Source: Chloroflexi bacterium AL-N1 (lineage in GTDB: Bacteria > Chloroflexota > Chloroflexia > Chloroflexales > Roseiflexaceae). Taken from it: DNA of 64,000 bases. The position numbers were made by a program, and so were the translations under genes. Of the stretch, positions 8,292 through 17,317 are shown one piece after another (the stretch's first letter is position 1; every line of letters begins with the position of its first letter). The DNA is taken from contig WYDT01000002.1 of the NCBI GenBank assembly GCA_013122435.1, positions 310,001-374,000 of the forward strand, in the 5' to 3' direction. A model generated the notes under the pieces. That model ran no database searches. It was not told where the DNA came from and saw only the letters and a program-made list of their open reading frames with translations.

Positions 8292-10586
8292 TTATCCTTT
8301 TTGTTCCCCACTCGTCGGATATCTTGCTTCTAACAGAGATAGTGGTGTTTCTGTTAGTTTCTTCTCCTGTGTAGGTTGTACACTTGCTTGCCTGGTAGCT
8401 TTGTTGGCTCTATGATTTCGCCTGATACCACTATTTGTTACTGGCTTGATATGAAAGCAGTAGGCCTCAAATGGTGCAAGGGTGAGTTGTAGTATCGGGA
8501 TATCTGTGCGACTCCAGATCGTTTGTCCAGCCTCATTCCATTGTATGTCACGTAGTAGTTCTGTTAGCGTGCATGCTGTGTTCAGGGTGTCAGTGATATT
8601 AGTTGGTATTTGGATGGTAATAGTATGGCGATCTGGCCCCATATTGAGAAGACACAACAGACATTCATGTTGATTCTCGGAAAGGATACCAAAGATATCG
8701 GGGTTGTCACTCATAATAGCATTGTAATGTACTGTGCCGTATCTTAATGCTGAATGTGTTGCACGAACGTGAAACAATCGTGTGATGAATGCGTCATCAA
8801 TGTCTTCCTGCCCGGCTCGGATTAACGGAACAAAGCCACAAAAGACCATGCCTGCCAGGAGCAGACGACTGATCCTCGACCCGCGCATACCGTTAGAGAT
8901 AGCGTTCACTTGATGCGAATAATAACTTTCCACAAAACAGGCCCGTATTGTGTCTGGTGGGAGGGATGTTCGCAAATCATAGAGCCATTGCCCGAGCTCC
9001 TCAGGTGCAAGAGATCCCAGTGCTGTGCGAAAAAATTGATGGTGTACTGGTTCATCAATGGCAAGGTCTGCGATACTATCGTAGATGGGGCCACCAAAAG
9101 GTGTGAACAGAATCATGTCTAGCTTGGCGTTGGTAAGGGCTTGACGTAGCTCACGTAACATTGCTATGACAGCCAGACTACTGGTGCTCGCGTGGTGTGA
9201 TATATGGGATGCCCAATTGATCGGTGGTGTACGCGGTACCATGGCACGGTATCCATCAAAATCATACGCTACTAATTGTTGTTGTGCCTGTTCAATAACG
9301 TGATTTCGCAGATCCGTGTTGGTCCAATCGAAGCAGTAGCTCCCTACCACCTCGCTAGAATGGAGGAAGGTGCCATCTTCGTTTTGGCAGAACCATTCGG
9401 GATGTTCAACGACATATGGCGATTCTTGGCTACACCCAATCAATGGTAAATCGACCACGACGCGCATACTATGTGCATGTGCTTGCTCAACAAGATAGCG
9501 TATATCGTCAGGTGTTCCAAGTGTTGGCTCAATGGTTCCAAAATGGCTGATGGCATAAGGATTACTTCTACAGGTCCAGTTTTCGTCCCACAGCTGTTGG
9601 TGTGGGTTATCAAAAGTCCAGATAGGTAACATACACAGGGTGTTAATGCCTAACGCTTGCAGGTGGGGTAGCTGGGCTGCCAGACCGCGAAATCCGTCAA
9701 AATGGGCCGGGTAGACTTCGTAGATGGCGGCATCACGGACCCAGGATGTGGGCTCTATGGGTGTATATCTGCGTGTATCTCCATGTGACTGTTGAAACAC
9801 TTTCAATGCTTCATCCCAGGGCTGTTCGAGGAGTAAGATGTACTGTGTTCCACCATTGAGCGCAATCTCAGTGTTTAATCGATCGGCCAGCATGAGTTCA
9901 TGGGTCAATGTAAGTCCAGTCCTATTGCCATCAATCGAGGGTGTGGCAGGCTCAACTTCGCTGTGATACCAGCATAATAGTGTCTGTGGTAATAATGGAT
10001 TGTGGAGCGCGATCAGCCCTGATGTAACAATCGGTGCTTGCTCAAGTGCCCATTGATCGATAGTTGTGGGCTTAAAGAAATGTGGTATCTTTGGATCGGC
10101 TGGTGGGAGGGTGATATTTACAGTTGTATGTGGATGTATGCGATGACCAGGTGCTTCAAAACGACATGCTTCGGGTTCGCCAATACATGCCCAGGGCAAT
10201 GCCAGCCGCACTGCGTGGAGTTGTACCTCATCCTCACTGACATTCTTAACGCTCACACGCCGCGTAATGAGTGTACCAACAATATGGTAGCGATCGTAGA
10301 CAATCAGAGGGCCAATACCAATCATGATAGCAATATCAATGGTGTCATTACGTTCAGTGATGGTGTGGTTCAGATAACGGACAAACGTGCGTTGAGCAAG
10401 CCAGATGGCATCTAACCCTACTTGCACGTCCAGAGCTGGAAATGATGGACCGTGACTCAGTACATTTGGTCGGTGTTTAGTGCGTAGCAAATAGAGTCCA
10501 CCATGTTCTTGGGAGAAACCAATATCAATGTGGGGCGTATGAACAATAATGCTATGGCGATCCTGCTGGACCGTGAAGGTTGGCAT
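8292..10586 (-). CDS. GH13-fold protein lacking the catalytic residues
   Basis: The middle of the protein aligns by eye with alpha-amylase family (GH13) enzymes: AIYEVYPAHFDGF near the barrel start, VVVDLPLIGCSQESPYV at region I, YDFDGYRAM at region II, and IRAGQEDIDDAFITRL near the barrel end. A beta-rich domain precedes the barrel, as in cyclomaltodextrinase-like members, and a beta domain plus a basic tail follows. The three GH13 carboxylates are not where expected: the nucleophile Asp after the region II Arg is Met (codon 9240-9242), the region III Glu is absent (DMILFTPFGG), and region IV NHD reads ESYYS. A non-hydrolytic or carbohydrate-binding role is likely. The start is uncertain; a TTG at 10673 would add 29 residues. 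Confidence 0.75.
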   Translation of the reverse strand: MPTFTVQQDRHSIIVHTPHIDIGFSQEHGGLYLLRTKHRPNVLSHGPSFPALDVQVGLDAIWLAQRTFVRYLNHTITERNDTIDIAIMIGIGPLIVYDRYHIVGTLITRRVSVKNVSEDEVQLHAVRLALPWACIGEPEACRFEAPGHRIHPHTTVNITLPPADPKIPHFFKPTTIDQWALEQAPIVTSGLIALHNPLLPQTLLCWYHSEVEPATPSIDGNRTGLTLTHELMLADRLNTEIALNGGTQYILLLEQPWDEALKVFQQSHGDTRRYTPIEPTSWVRDAAIYEVYPAHFDGFRGLAAQLPHLQALGINTLCMLPIWTFDNPHQQLWDENWTCRSNPYAISHFGTIEPTLGTPDDIRYLVEQAHAHSMRVVVDLPLIGCSQESPYVVEHPEWFCQNEDGTFLHSSEVVGSYCFDWTNTDLRNHVIEQAQQQLVAYDFDGYRAMVPRTPPINWASHISHHASTSSLAVIAMLRELRQALTNAKLDMILFTPFGGPIYDSIADLAIDEPVHHQFFRTALGSLAPEELGQWLYDLRTSLPPDTIRACFVESYYSHQVNAISNGMRGSRISRLLLAGMVFCGFVPLIRAGQEDIDDAFITRLFHVRATHSALRYGTVHYNAIMSDNPDIFGILSENQHECLLCLLNMGPDRHTITIQIPTNITDTLNTACTLTELLRDIQWNEAGQTIWSRTDIPILQLTLAPFEAYCFHIKPVTNSGIRRNHRANKATRQASVQPTQEKKLTETPLSLLEARYPTSGEQKG

Positions 10587-10750
10587 GGCACTGTACACTT
10601 TCACCACTGCTTGGATATGACCCGATAGATCATTGTAGTATGTATGAATCGCATCGTATTCTACCACACCCAATTAGGAAATGGCTGGAAGATTAAGATG
10701 GAAATCTGATTCATAGTTAGGAACGCTTATGTTGCGCTGAGTGATCGCAA

Positions 10751-10778
10751 ACGGCTTCCTGAGTTTGCAGGAAGCCGT
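10751..10778 (-). terminator. Perfect 11-bp hairpin downstream of the DUF302 gene
   Basis: ACGGCTTCCTG (10751-10761) and CAGGAAGCCGT (10768-10778) form an 11-bp perfect stem with a 6-nt loop. It lies 36 nt beyond the stop of the minus-strand DUF302 frame. The minus-strand tail after the stem (TTGCGATC) is poor in U, so termination may be weak or factor-assisted. Confidence 0.65.
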
Positions 10779-10813
10779 CACACGCCATGCAAGGATATTT
10801 GGGTCGAATGGAT

Positions 10814-11554
10814 TTATTCTGATGTCGTTGTCATTGTGAGTTCACTCAAGACATTGGTAACGCGTGATACAAGTTCGGACTGATCAGTGATGCCGTGGCG
10901 TTCTACAAGATACTGCGGATCGTTATAGGTTACCCGCACCTGGCCATCACCATCTTCCCACACCAGCATTTTCTGTGGCAGATCAATGCCGATAGTCTGC
11001 TGACTCTGCATCAAGGGTGTCCCAACGTTGGGGTTGCCAAAGATTAGCAATTGGGTTGGGCGCAACTCCAGATCAACATTCTGGGCATTGGCAGCATGGT
11101 TGAGTTTGGTCACCAGTGTGAGTTCTCGCTCGCTAATGCCTGTTTCAAGCCGTGTAATGGTTTCCTCAACGCTATATAGACTATCTACGGTGACCAGTCC
11201 ATTAGTTGATTGGGCTTGTGTAGAAACTGGTGCGCGTTGGGTGACAACTGAGCCAGCCAGTAGGGCAATGAGGAGGAAATGTGTAGTATGCGCGTGTTTG
11301 CGCGCTTGTCGCCACAACATACCGCCACTGGCCAGTAACAAGAGTGCTGCACCAAGCAACCATAGCCTGACACCGTTTCCGCCACTGGTGTTGGGGAGCC
11401 TTGCTGGGGTATCGGTCGTCTCATCGGTTTCTGCGGGAGCATCCGTTGTGGACTCGCTTGAGGCTTCGGTTACTTTATCTGACTCGGTGGACGTATCTGC
11501 TGTTGTGACACCATTGGCAAAATTGGCCAGCGCGGTGCTAATGGTAGACAACAC
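10814..11554 (-). CDS. DUF302 protein, distal frame of a frameshifted gene
   Basis: This frame begins inside what looks like the end of an upstream DUF302 domain (LSTISTALANF). It then runs through a Ser/Thr/Glu-rich stalk, a cell-wall-anchor-like LPNTSG followed by a membrane segment (LWLLGAALLLLASGGML) and basic residues (RQARKH), a second hydrophobic segment (FLLIALLAGSVV), and a complete second DUF302 domain (STNGLVTVDSLYSVEETI to the end). No credible start with a ribosome binding site lies at its 5' end. Adding one base in the G run at 11578-11581 joins it in frame to the upstream fragment. DUF302 function is unknown. I read it as the second half of a tandem DUF302 gene. Confidence 0.7.
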   Translation of the reverse strand: MLSTISTALANFANGVTTADTSTESDKVTEASSESTTDAPAETDETTDTPARLPNTSGGNGVRLWLLGAALLLLASGGMLWRQARKHAHTTHFLLIALLAGSVVTQRAPVSTQAQSTNGLVTVDSLYSVEETITRLETGISERELTLVTKLNHAANAQNVDLELRPTQLLIFGNPNVGTPLMQSQQTIGIDLPQKMLVWEDGDGQVRVTYNDPQYLVERHGITDQSELVSRVTNVLSELTMTTTSE

Positions 11555-11568
11555 TTCATCCTGTTCTG

Positions 11569-11964
11569 TCAGTCCGTGGGGTCAGCGAGATACTGCGGAT
11601 CATTGTAGGTGACATTGACGCCATTTGCATCTTCCCACACCAGAAATTTTTGTGGCAGATCAAGACCTGTTGTTTGTTGATTTTGCATCAATGGTGTGCC
11701 AAGGTTTGGGTTGCCAAAAACAATGACCTGTGTGGGTGCCAGTTCTTGCTCAACGTTCTGTGCGTTTGCGGTATGATTGATTGTTGTCACTACAGTAAGC
11801 CCGCGATCTGCGAGAGTGGTTTGAAGGCGGCTGACTGTCTCAGCGACGGAGTACGCGCTTTGCACGGTGATTAATCCATTGGTTGAGGCATCCTGTGCGC
11901 TAACAGTGCCAGCAATGAAGAGAAACAGTGCTAGTAGTACTGCTCCAATTCTCCACTGATTCAT
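11569..11964 (-). pseudogene. DUF302 protein, proximal frame (signal peptide plus domain, frameshifted)
   Basis: The fragment starts MNQWRIGAVLLALFLF, a clear signal peptide ending near VSAQ, followed by a DUF302 domain (STNGLITVQSAYSVAETVS ... GNPNLGTPLMQNQQTTG ... WEDANGVNVTYNDPQYL). AGGAGG lies 5 nt before the ATG at 11964. It stops early at LADPTD. With one extra C in the coding-strand C4 run the frame continues LADPHGLTEQDEVLSTIS, which aligns with VERHGITDQSELVSRVT in the downstream copy. So the stop is a frameshift, either real or a sequencing error. The two DUF302 domains are tandem duplicates. Confidence 0.75.
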
Positions 11965-12461
11965 AGTATCCTCCTGATAGAGTGGCTGAAACATACATAG
12001 TAATAGCAAGAAAATGGCCATTATGTATTTATATGCTTGGGTAAAAAGATTCGCGCAGACGATACCACAGCGGAATGAGAATACACTGTAAGCCAGGTTA
12101 CACAAGATTGAAAGCCGCTGGAAAGAATGTAGATGGATCAAAACGAATGTAAAGTTAAGCGGGATAATCAGTCTTTGTGATCAAGTGGTAGAATAGCACA
12201 TTCAAGTGTGATAATGACCGGCGCACTTCGATCATCAACGCCGAGTTGCCCGAAGGCATGAGAATACGTTGAGGTTAATTTATATGCTAATCACATTTTG
12301 TTGTTTCAGGGGGAATGATGATACAATCGTTCTATGGGCAGTCTGGTGTTGTATGATACTTATGAAGTGTTAACTGGAGATAGTACTGGTGTGCGTAGTT
12401 TTTTGTGTGATGGAATGTATGTGATGCAATTGTGCTGAAAGAGCGTATCGAGTGACTGATC
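11965..12461. other. Intergenic region between DUF302 and response regulator genes
   Basis: About 500 nt without a convincing gene; both flanking genes are on the minus strand. It must hold the promoter of the DUF302 gene, but I cannot assign -35/-10 boxes with confidence. I see no tRNA, riboswitch or strong hairpin. Confidence 0.5.
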
Positions 12462-12845
12462 TTATGAAGCAGTAAGCAGTAGTTTGCGTGCCAGTGCAAC
12501 AAATTGGTCAACAAAGAACGGCTTGGTAACAAATTTGGTTACCCCAGCGTCGCGTGCATCGCGTCGGAGTTTTGGTGTATCGTAGGCTGTAAACAAAACC
12601 ATTGGCATCAGTGATCCGCCATCTTTGAGTTGATGAATCAGATCGAGTCCTGTTTTACCTCGTAGATTGTAGTCGGTGAGTAACAGGTCATATGATTGTT
12701 GATCTGCCAGGGTAAGCGCCTCTTCAGCGGAAATAGCATGATCAAGTTGGAATGGGGTTTGTAAATCGTTGAGACCAATCGTGATGATTCTGGCAATACT
12801 GTCATCATCTTCTACCAGTAATATGCGAGGTTCTGCAGTTGTCAT
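12462..12845 (-). CDS. Stand-alone response regulator receiver protein
   Basis: The product is a single CheY-like receiver domain of 127 aa: LLVEDDDS (acidic pocket), LLLTDYNLRGKTGLDLI with the phospho-acceptor Asp, LFTAYD with the switch Thr, and FVTKPF with the conserved Lys. No output domain follows, so it probably acts by protein-protein contact or in a phosphorelay. No histidine kinase is adjacent. The start at 12845 (MTTAEPRILLVED) fits the domain boundary; upstream in-frame ATGs at 12860 and 12866 are possible. Confidence 0.88.
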   Translation of the reverse strand: MTTAEPRILLVEDDDSIARIITIGLNDLQTPFQLDHAISAEEALTLADQQSYDLLLTDYNLRGKTGLDLIHQLKDGGSLMPMVLFTAYDTPKLRRDARDAGVTKFVTKPFFVDQFVALARKLLLTAS

Positions 12846-13028
12846 GAGTAGCTCTTTCATAAACATTATAGTACGTGCCTGATTGATAAACGTACAGATA
12901 TATCTTTCTATCACATGAATATACGATACGAAATGCGATTATGTTACGAATATATTGCGATACGGCTTCTTTTTTATAATAATGCTATCATTGATCGTTT
13001 TGTTCTTTGGCATACTGAGTGATGTATC

Positions 13029-14618
13029 ATGACCAATGCACATGTTGATTCCATTAGTCTTGAGGTATTTCGGCATCGCTGTACGGCTGTCGCAGAGGAA
13101 ATGGGTGTGGCGCTAGGACGGAGTGCTTTTTCGCCCAACATTAAGGAACGTCGCGACTTTTCGTGTGCCGTGTTTGATGTGGCAGGACGCATGGTGGCCC
13201 AGGCTGCCCATATCCCCGTGCATCTGGGGGCCATGCCGCGTTCCGTGGAAGCAGCCCTCGCCTGCCATACGCTGCACCCTGGTGATGTCGTGGTGCTGAA
13301 TGATCCCTATCAGGGTGGCACCCATCTGCCCGATCTCACGACTGTTGCACCAGTGTTCGACGAGAATGAGTGTATCGGGTATACGGCAACGCGTGCACAT
13401 CATGCGGATGTTGGCGGTATAACACCTGGTTCAATGCCGATGAGTCGTGAATTGTTGCAAGAGGGCTTGATTATACCGCCCGTCAAACTGGTGTCTGGTG
13501 GGGTAATCAATGAAGCGCTGATCGACCTGATTTGTCGTAATTCGCGGACTGGTGATGAACGGCGTGGTGATCTGGTCGCGCAGTTGGCTTGTCATCGTGT
13601 TGGTGCGACACGTCTGGTGCAATTAACAGAGCAGCATGGGAAAACGTGGCTCGTACAGCATATGGAGGCTCTGCTACGTTATGGTGAGCGTCATATGCGC
13701 ACGTTGCTAGAGTCAATCCCCGATGGTGTGTATGTTTTTGAGGATTACTTAGATGATGATGGACAGGATAGTAAGCCGTTGGTCTTGCGCGTAAGCATTA
13801 CGGTCCAGAATGACTCAGCAGTTATTGACTTTGGCGGGACTGCCCCGCAGTGTCGTGGGCCACTCAACGCGCCTCGGGCGGTGGCTGAGGCTGCCGTGCT
13901 CTACTGTTTCCGTTGTCTTGCCTCATCAGATATGCCAGCGTCGGCAGGGGCATTTACGCCTCTCACGATGGTGATTCCTGAAGGTAGTGTGCTCAATCCA
14001 CGTCCACCGGCACCGGTTGCTGGTGGCAATGTCGAAACATCACAGCGTGTCGTTGATGTCGTCTTTGGGGCATTGGCACAGGTCTTACCGGACCGTATTC
14101 CAGCGGCGTCAGCAGGGACGATGAACAATCTGACTTTTGGTGGTGTCGATCCAGTAAGTGGGATATCATTTGCCTATTATGAGACGCTAGGTGGGGGGAT
14201 GGGTGCACGTCCGACAGCGCCGGGGTTGGATGGTGTGCAGGTGCATATGACCAATACCCTCAACACTCCCATCGAAACACTCGAACGATTGTTGCCGGTA
14301 CAAGTGCAGCAATACGCGCTGCGGACTGGTTCTGGTGGGGCTGGTGCACAACGTGGTGGTGATGGGCTGGTACGCGAAATCAAATTTCTGGTTCCGGTGA
14401 CCCTGAGCCTCCTCACTGAGCGCCGTACGATGTCTCCATATGGATTGAACGGGGGGCAGATGGGGACTCCAGGCCGTAATACACTGACTTCAACAGATGG
14501 TGCTATACAGATCCTCCCTGGTAAAACAACCGTATTTGTAGATGAAGGCTCGCTTCTCCGCGTTGAGACACCTGGTGGTGGTGGTTGGGGCAAACCATCA
14601 GCGAGTGCCGATGAATGA
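13029..14618 (+). CDS. Hydantoinase B/oxoprolinase family protein
   Basis: The 529-aa protein matches the HyuB/N-methylhydantoinase B family from the start ([19 protein letters not shown]) and through [70 protein letters not shown] and GGGWG at the end. Family members act with an ATP-dependent HyuA subunit to open cyclic amides such as hydantoins or 5-oxoproline. No hyuA is adjacent, so the partner must lie elsewhere and the substrate cannot be named. It is divergent from the response regulator. Confidence 0.93.
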   Translation: MTNAHVDSISLEVFRHRCTAVAEEMGVALGRSAFSPNIKERRDFSCAVFDVAGRMVAQAAHIPVHLGAMPRSVEAALACHTLHPGDVVVLNDPYQGGTHLPDLTTVAPVFDENECIGYTATRAHHADVGGITPGSMPMSRELLQEGLIIPPVKLVSGGVINEALIDLICRNSRTGDERRGDLVAQLACHRVGATRLVQLTEQHGKTWLVQHMEALLRYGERHMRTLLESIPDGVYVFEDYLDDDGQDSKPLVLRVSITVQNDSAVIDFGGTAPQCRGPLNAPRAVAEAAVLYCFRCLASSDMPASAGAFTPLTMVIPEGSVLNPRPPAPVAGGNVETSQRVVDVVFGALAQVLPDRIPAASAGTMNNLTFGGVDPVSGISFAYYETLGGGMGARPTAPGLDGVQVHMTNTLNTPIETLERLLPVQVQQYALRTGSGGAGAQRGGDGLVREIKFLVPVTLSLLTERRTMSPYGLNGGQMGTPGRNTLTSTDGAIQILPGKTTVFVDEGSLLRVETPGGGGWGKPSASADE

Positions 14619-14769
14619 TTGATTGGGATTCTACCCTACCGCTAGAAAGCATCCATCATTAACGTGTTTTTTACACTTATTTTAATCAATTCCTCCTTTT
14701 CTTTTTTATTCTTTGTTTTGGAAAATCTATTGTATGAAGCACCCGTTTGCGGTTGTTGAGGAGCAACGT

Positions 14770-15597
14770 ATGCGTCTGACGTTTCAAAAATGTGCTATTG
14801 CTTTGTTTGCCTTGTATATTGCTGTCTTTCCTGGTTCGTTGATTACCGTTTCGTTGGATCGGGTCCCCGAATGGGGTGTGTGGATGGGAAGCGCATTGTT
14901 GATTGTGCAAGGGTTGATTATGTTGGCCTGGCTGGTGAGCCGTTATGGTCTGCGTGGATTGGGAGCGAGTGCCCTGATCGTGCTCATGGCCTTTGGGGTG
15001 GAGTTTGTTGGCGAGAAGACGGGATTTCCTTTCGGGCGCTATGCGTACACCGATGTATTGCAGCCACAGCTTTTCGGGTCGGTTCCCATCGCTATTTGTT
15101 TTGCCTGGTTATTTGTGGTACCTATCTCGTATGAGATGGCCAAAAGCCTGCCACAAAATCCCTTATCACGTTATCCGTTGTTGGTAGCAGCGACTCTTGT
15201 GTTGTTGTTGGATCTGCAAATCGAGACAGTTGCTGCATATGTGAATGGTTACTGGACGTGGTTTGATCAGGGGCCATATTACAACATACCCACCGCGAAT
15301 TTTGTGGCATGGTGGCTTGTCGGTTTAAGTATGGCCGGGGTGTTGGCACTCTGTATACGTGGTGTAGCTGTTCATATTGTGACAGGTACTATGACGAGAG
15401 AACAGCGTGTGTGGTCGTTTATGCCACAGACATTGTATATCTTGAATGTGGTCATGTTCACAGCCATCAATTTGTCACATGGCTATGTGTTAGCAGGTTT
15501 GATAGGAGTAGCTATTCTGATTGGTGCAGGGTTGTTGTTTATCCGCCACCGACCAGACGTACCCAGAGTGCTCGTACCACATCAGCGGCTTGATTGA
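14770..15597 (+). CDS. cruF: Carotenoid biosynthesis protein, CruF-like hydratase
   Basis: A polytopic membrane protein of 275 aa with about seven hydrophobic segments and the family segments VEFVGEKTGFPFGRYAYTD and DLQIETVAAYVNGYWTW. These place it in the CruF/bisanhydrobacterioruberin hydratase family (former DUF422), which hydrates the psi end of carotenoids at C-1',2'. The ATG at 14770 is supported by GAGGAG at 14758-14763; an upstream ATG-like start at 14713 lacks one. The next gene on the other strand encodes an acyltransferase, in keeping with carotenoid glycoside ester synthesis. The 3' end overlaps that gene by 59 bp. Confidence 0.85.
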   Translation: MRLTFQKCAIALFALYIAVFPGSLITVSLDRVPEWGVWMGSALLIVQGLIMLAWLVSRYGLRGLGASALIVLMAFGVEFVGEKTGFPFGRYAYTDVLQPQLFGSVPIAICFAWLFVVPISYEMAKSLPQNPLSRYPLLVAATLVLLLDLQIETVAAYVNGYWTWFDQGPYYNIPTANFVAWWLVGLSMAGVLALCIRGVAVHIVTGTMTREQRVWSFMPQTLYILNVVMFTAINLSHGYVLAGLIGVAILIGAGLLFIRHRPDVPRVLVPHQRLD

Positions 15598-16444
15598 TGC
15601 CCGGTCGGCCACGCAGCAGAACATGGTAGTCGTCCAGTTGCTCCGCAGCCACCTCATCTCGTAGTATGTCGACTGCGGTCGTGAGTCGCTGGGTAATATC
15701 AGTGGTAAGTGTCGCCTCATCGCTATCTGGTGGGGCGTAGTGGGGTGGCCCGGCCCGGATAAACATTTCGGCATGTTGTTCATAGCGAAACTCATAGCGT
15801 ACCGCAACCGGCCAGAGGGTCGCTCCACCAGACTGGATGGCAATGCGGGCTGTACCAGGATAGATGGTGATTGGCCGTCGTTCATTGGGGGTGAGTTTGC
15901 CCTGTGGGAAAATCCAGAAACAGCGGTCGCGCCGTTCATGTAGCAATCGTGCAATGTAGTTCGTGGATTGTGCAGCCTTTGCCCGATCACGAAAATCCAC
16001 GGAGAAGACACCAATCCACGAGAAAAAGCGATAAGCCCGTAGTTGGGATTCCTCCATCATGAGATAAGGTATAAAACGGCGTCGGAAAATTTCGCGGTGG
16101 AGGAAAAAGGTCGCGTAGCCGTCCCACCACGATGGGTGATTTAGATAGCCGATAAGTGGACCATCAGCGGGGTGGGGCAGTGGACCGTCGATTTTTAACC
16201 ACACACGTTTGAAGGTCGAACGGGCTGGGAGTTGTACCAGCAAGCGATAGATGATCTCTTCCGCAAGACGATTATGGTGGGCCGTGATGGCAGGCTTGGC
16301 CGTTTTTGAGCTAGTGGGTTTGATTGACATAATAAATTGATCTAATGACAGAAGCAAAGATTCCACAAGCCCTTCATTACGAGGGGCTTGTTTACGTTTA
16401 TGCAGGTCTGAGTATACTGCAAATGGTGGTGGTCGTAAAGCCAT
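15539..16444 (-). CDS. 1-acyl-glycerol-3-phosphate acyltransferase family protein
   Basis: The product carries the PlsC-type motifs NHPSWWD (NHxxxxD catalytic motif) and FPQGKLTP (third motif, FPEG-like). A hydrophilic N-terminal extension of about 60 aa precedes the domain. Near cruF, a role in acylating a carotenoid glycoside (CruD-like) is plausible, but lysophospholipid acylation is equally possible. The gene is convergent with cruF and its last codons lie inside cruF's 3' end. The start is uncertain: 16444 gives 301 aa, ATG 16330 gives 263 aa, and neither has a clear ribosome binding site. Confidence 0.82.
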   Translation of the reverse strand: MALRPPPFAVYSDLHKRKQAPRNEGLVESLLLSLDQFIMSIKPTSSKTAKPAITAHHNRLAEEIIYRLLVQLPARSTFKRVWLKIDGPLPHPADGPLIGYLNHPSWWDGYATFFLHREIFRRRFIPYLMMEESQLRAYRFFSWIGVFSVDFRDRAKAAQSTNYIARLLHERRDRCFWIFPQGKLTPNERRPITIYPGTARIAIQSGGATLWPVAVRYEFRYEQHAEMFIRAGPPHYAPPDSDEATLTTDITQRLTTAVDILRDEVAAEQLDDYHVLLRGRPGINQAADVVRALWVRLVGGG

Positions 16445-17317
16445 CCATGATATTTAGTAAGAAGAAAGCGAATAGCTCTAAGCTACACTTATTGAGCTAT
16501 TTAGTTTTCAAGTGAGATATGTTGTCCTGCCCTCGAAGCATATAACACAACACTTGCAGATACCTGCTTATCTAGTACAACTATACCCTGTGTTGATGGA
16601 TTACCAATCAAAACGTACATCAATTGTTTGTTTAGGAATAGTTTAACAAAGTAATATAGGTAAATCGGCCAGTGTCTTACTGGCTGAACAACCATGCATC
16701 ATGTGGCGGAAATACCGATGTGCAACGCGTGTTTATATAGTATAACAAACGTATGATTTTAAAGATGATTTGAGTATGTTGATGAGCGCTTTCAAGACTT
16801 TCTATCCAATTTAGAAGTATATTTATTGGTAGTTCTACGTATGCATGCTGAATATATTGGTATTATTAAATAATATATAACTTGCTTCATGGTTGTTATA
16901 GTTGACACATTTGCCCTCAGTTGAAATTGAAATAATTATCCTCAGTTAAAGTTGAAATTACATCACTATTTTGTCAAGGTTTACTTTAGGTGATTTAGTA
17001 CCTGAATTGCTTATTCGGCGCTATCTGCCGTATGTATTGTTATGTACACTGATTAACAGTGTAGTTTGGTGACGATCATCAAACGAGATTACAAACAATG
17101 AAGATTCTACGTATAGGTAAAGCCACTAACGGATATGCTCAGTATGTTCTCAGTGATTGTACGTGAGTGTGTATATATCAACCAATTTCTTGATATCCAT
17201 GATGGTAAGTAGTGTTTTAGTTGTAAAAACTCTCTTAAACATCTATGAGATGAACAGCATAGCTTTTCGGTAGTTGTATTGCCGTTCTCTAGCTGTAGTA
17301 AGTAAAGGAGCCTTCTT
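16445..17317. other. AT-rich intergenic region before the RiPP cluster
   Basis: About 870 nt of AT-rich sequence with no convincing gene. A 64-aa minus-strand frame (16501-16695) and a 22-codon frame starting at 17098 (MKILRIGKATNGYAQYVLSD...) have no recognised match and may be remnants. It contains a 25-bp-period repeat pair (16915-16958). The 3' end should carry the promoter of the radical SAM gene. Confidence 0.5.
16915..16958. repeat. Two near-identical 19-bp direct repeats, 25-bp period
   Basis: CCTCAGTTGAAATTGAAAT (16915-16933) and CCTCAGTTAAAGTTGAAAT (16940-16958) match at 17 of 19 positions. Tandem terminal repeats of this type, near a TTGACACAT-like sequence, recall the multiple transposase-binding repeats at ends of IS21-family elements. 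No transposase gene is present, so this could be an orphan insertion sequence end. Confidence 0.55.

Noticed and set aside
12332..12532. 66-aa minus-strand frame overlapping the response regulator
   Set aside because: It overlaps a clear receiver-domain gene in another frame and has no motif.
16501..16695. 64-aa minus-strand reading frame in the AT-rich gap
   Set aside because: No ribosome binding site, no recognised motif, and AT-rich context; likely a chance frame.
17098..17166. 22-codon frame starting MKILRIGKATNGYAQ
   Set aside because: Too short and without a ribosome binding site; may be a gene remnant but cannot be supported.
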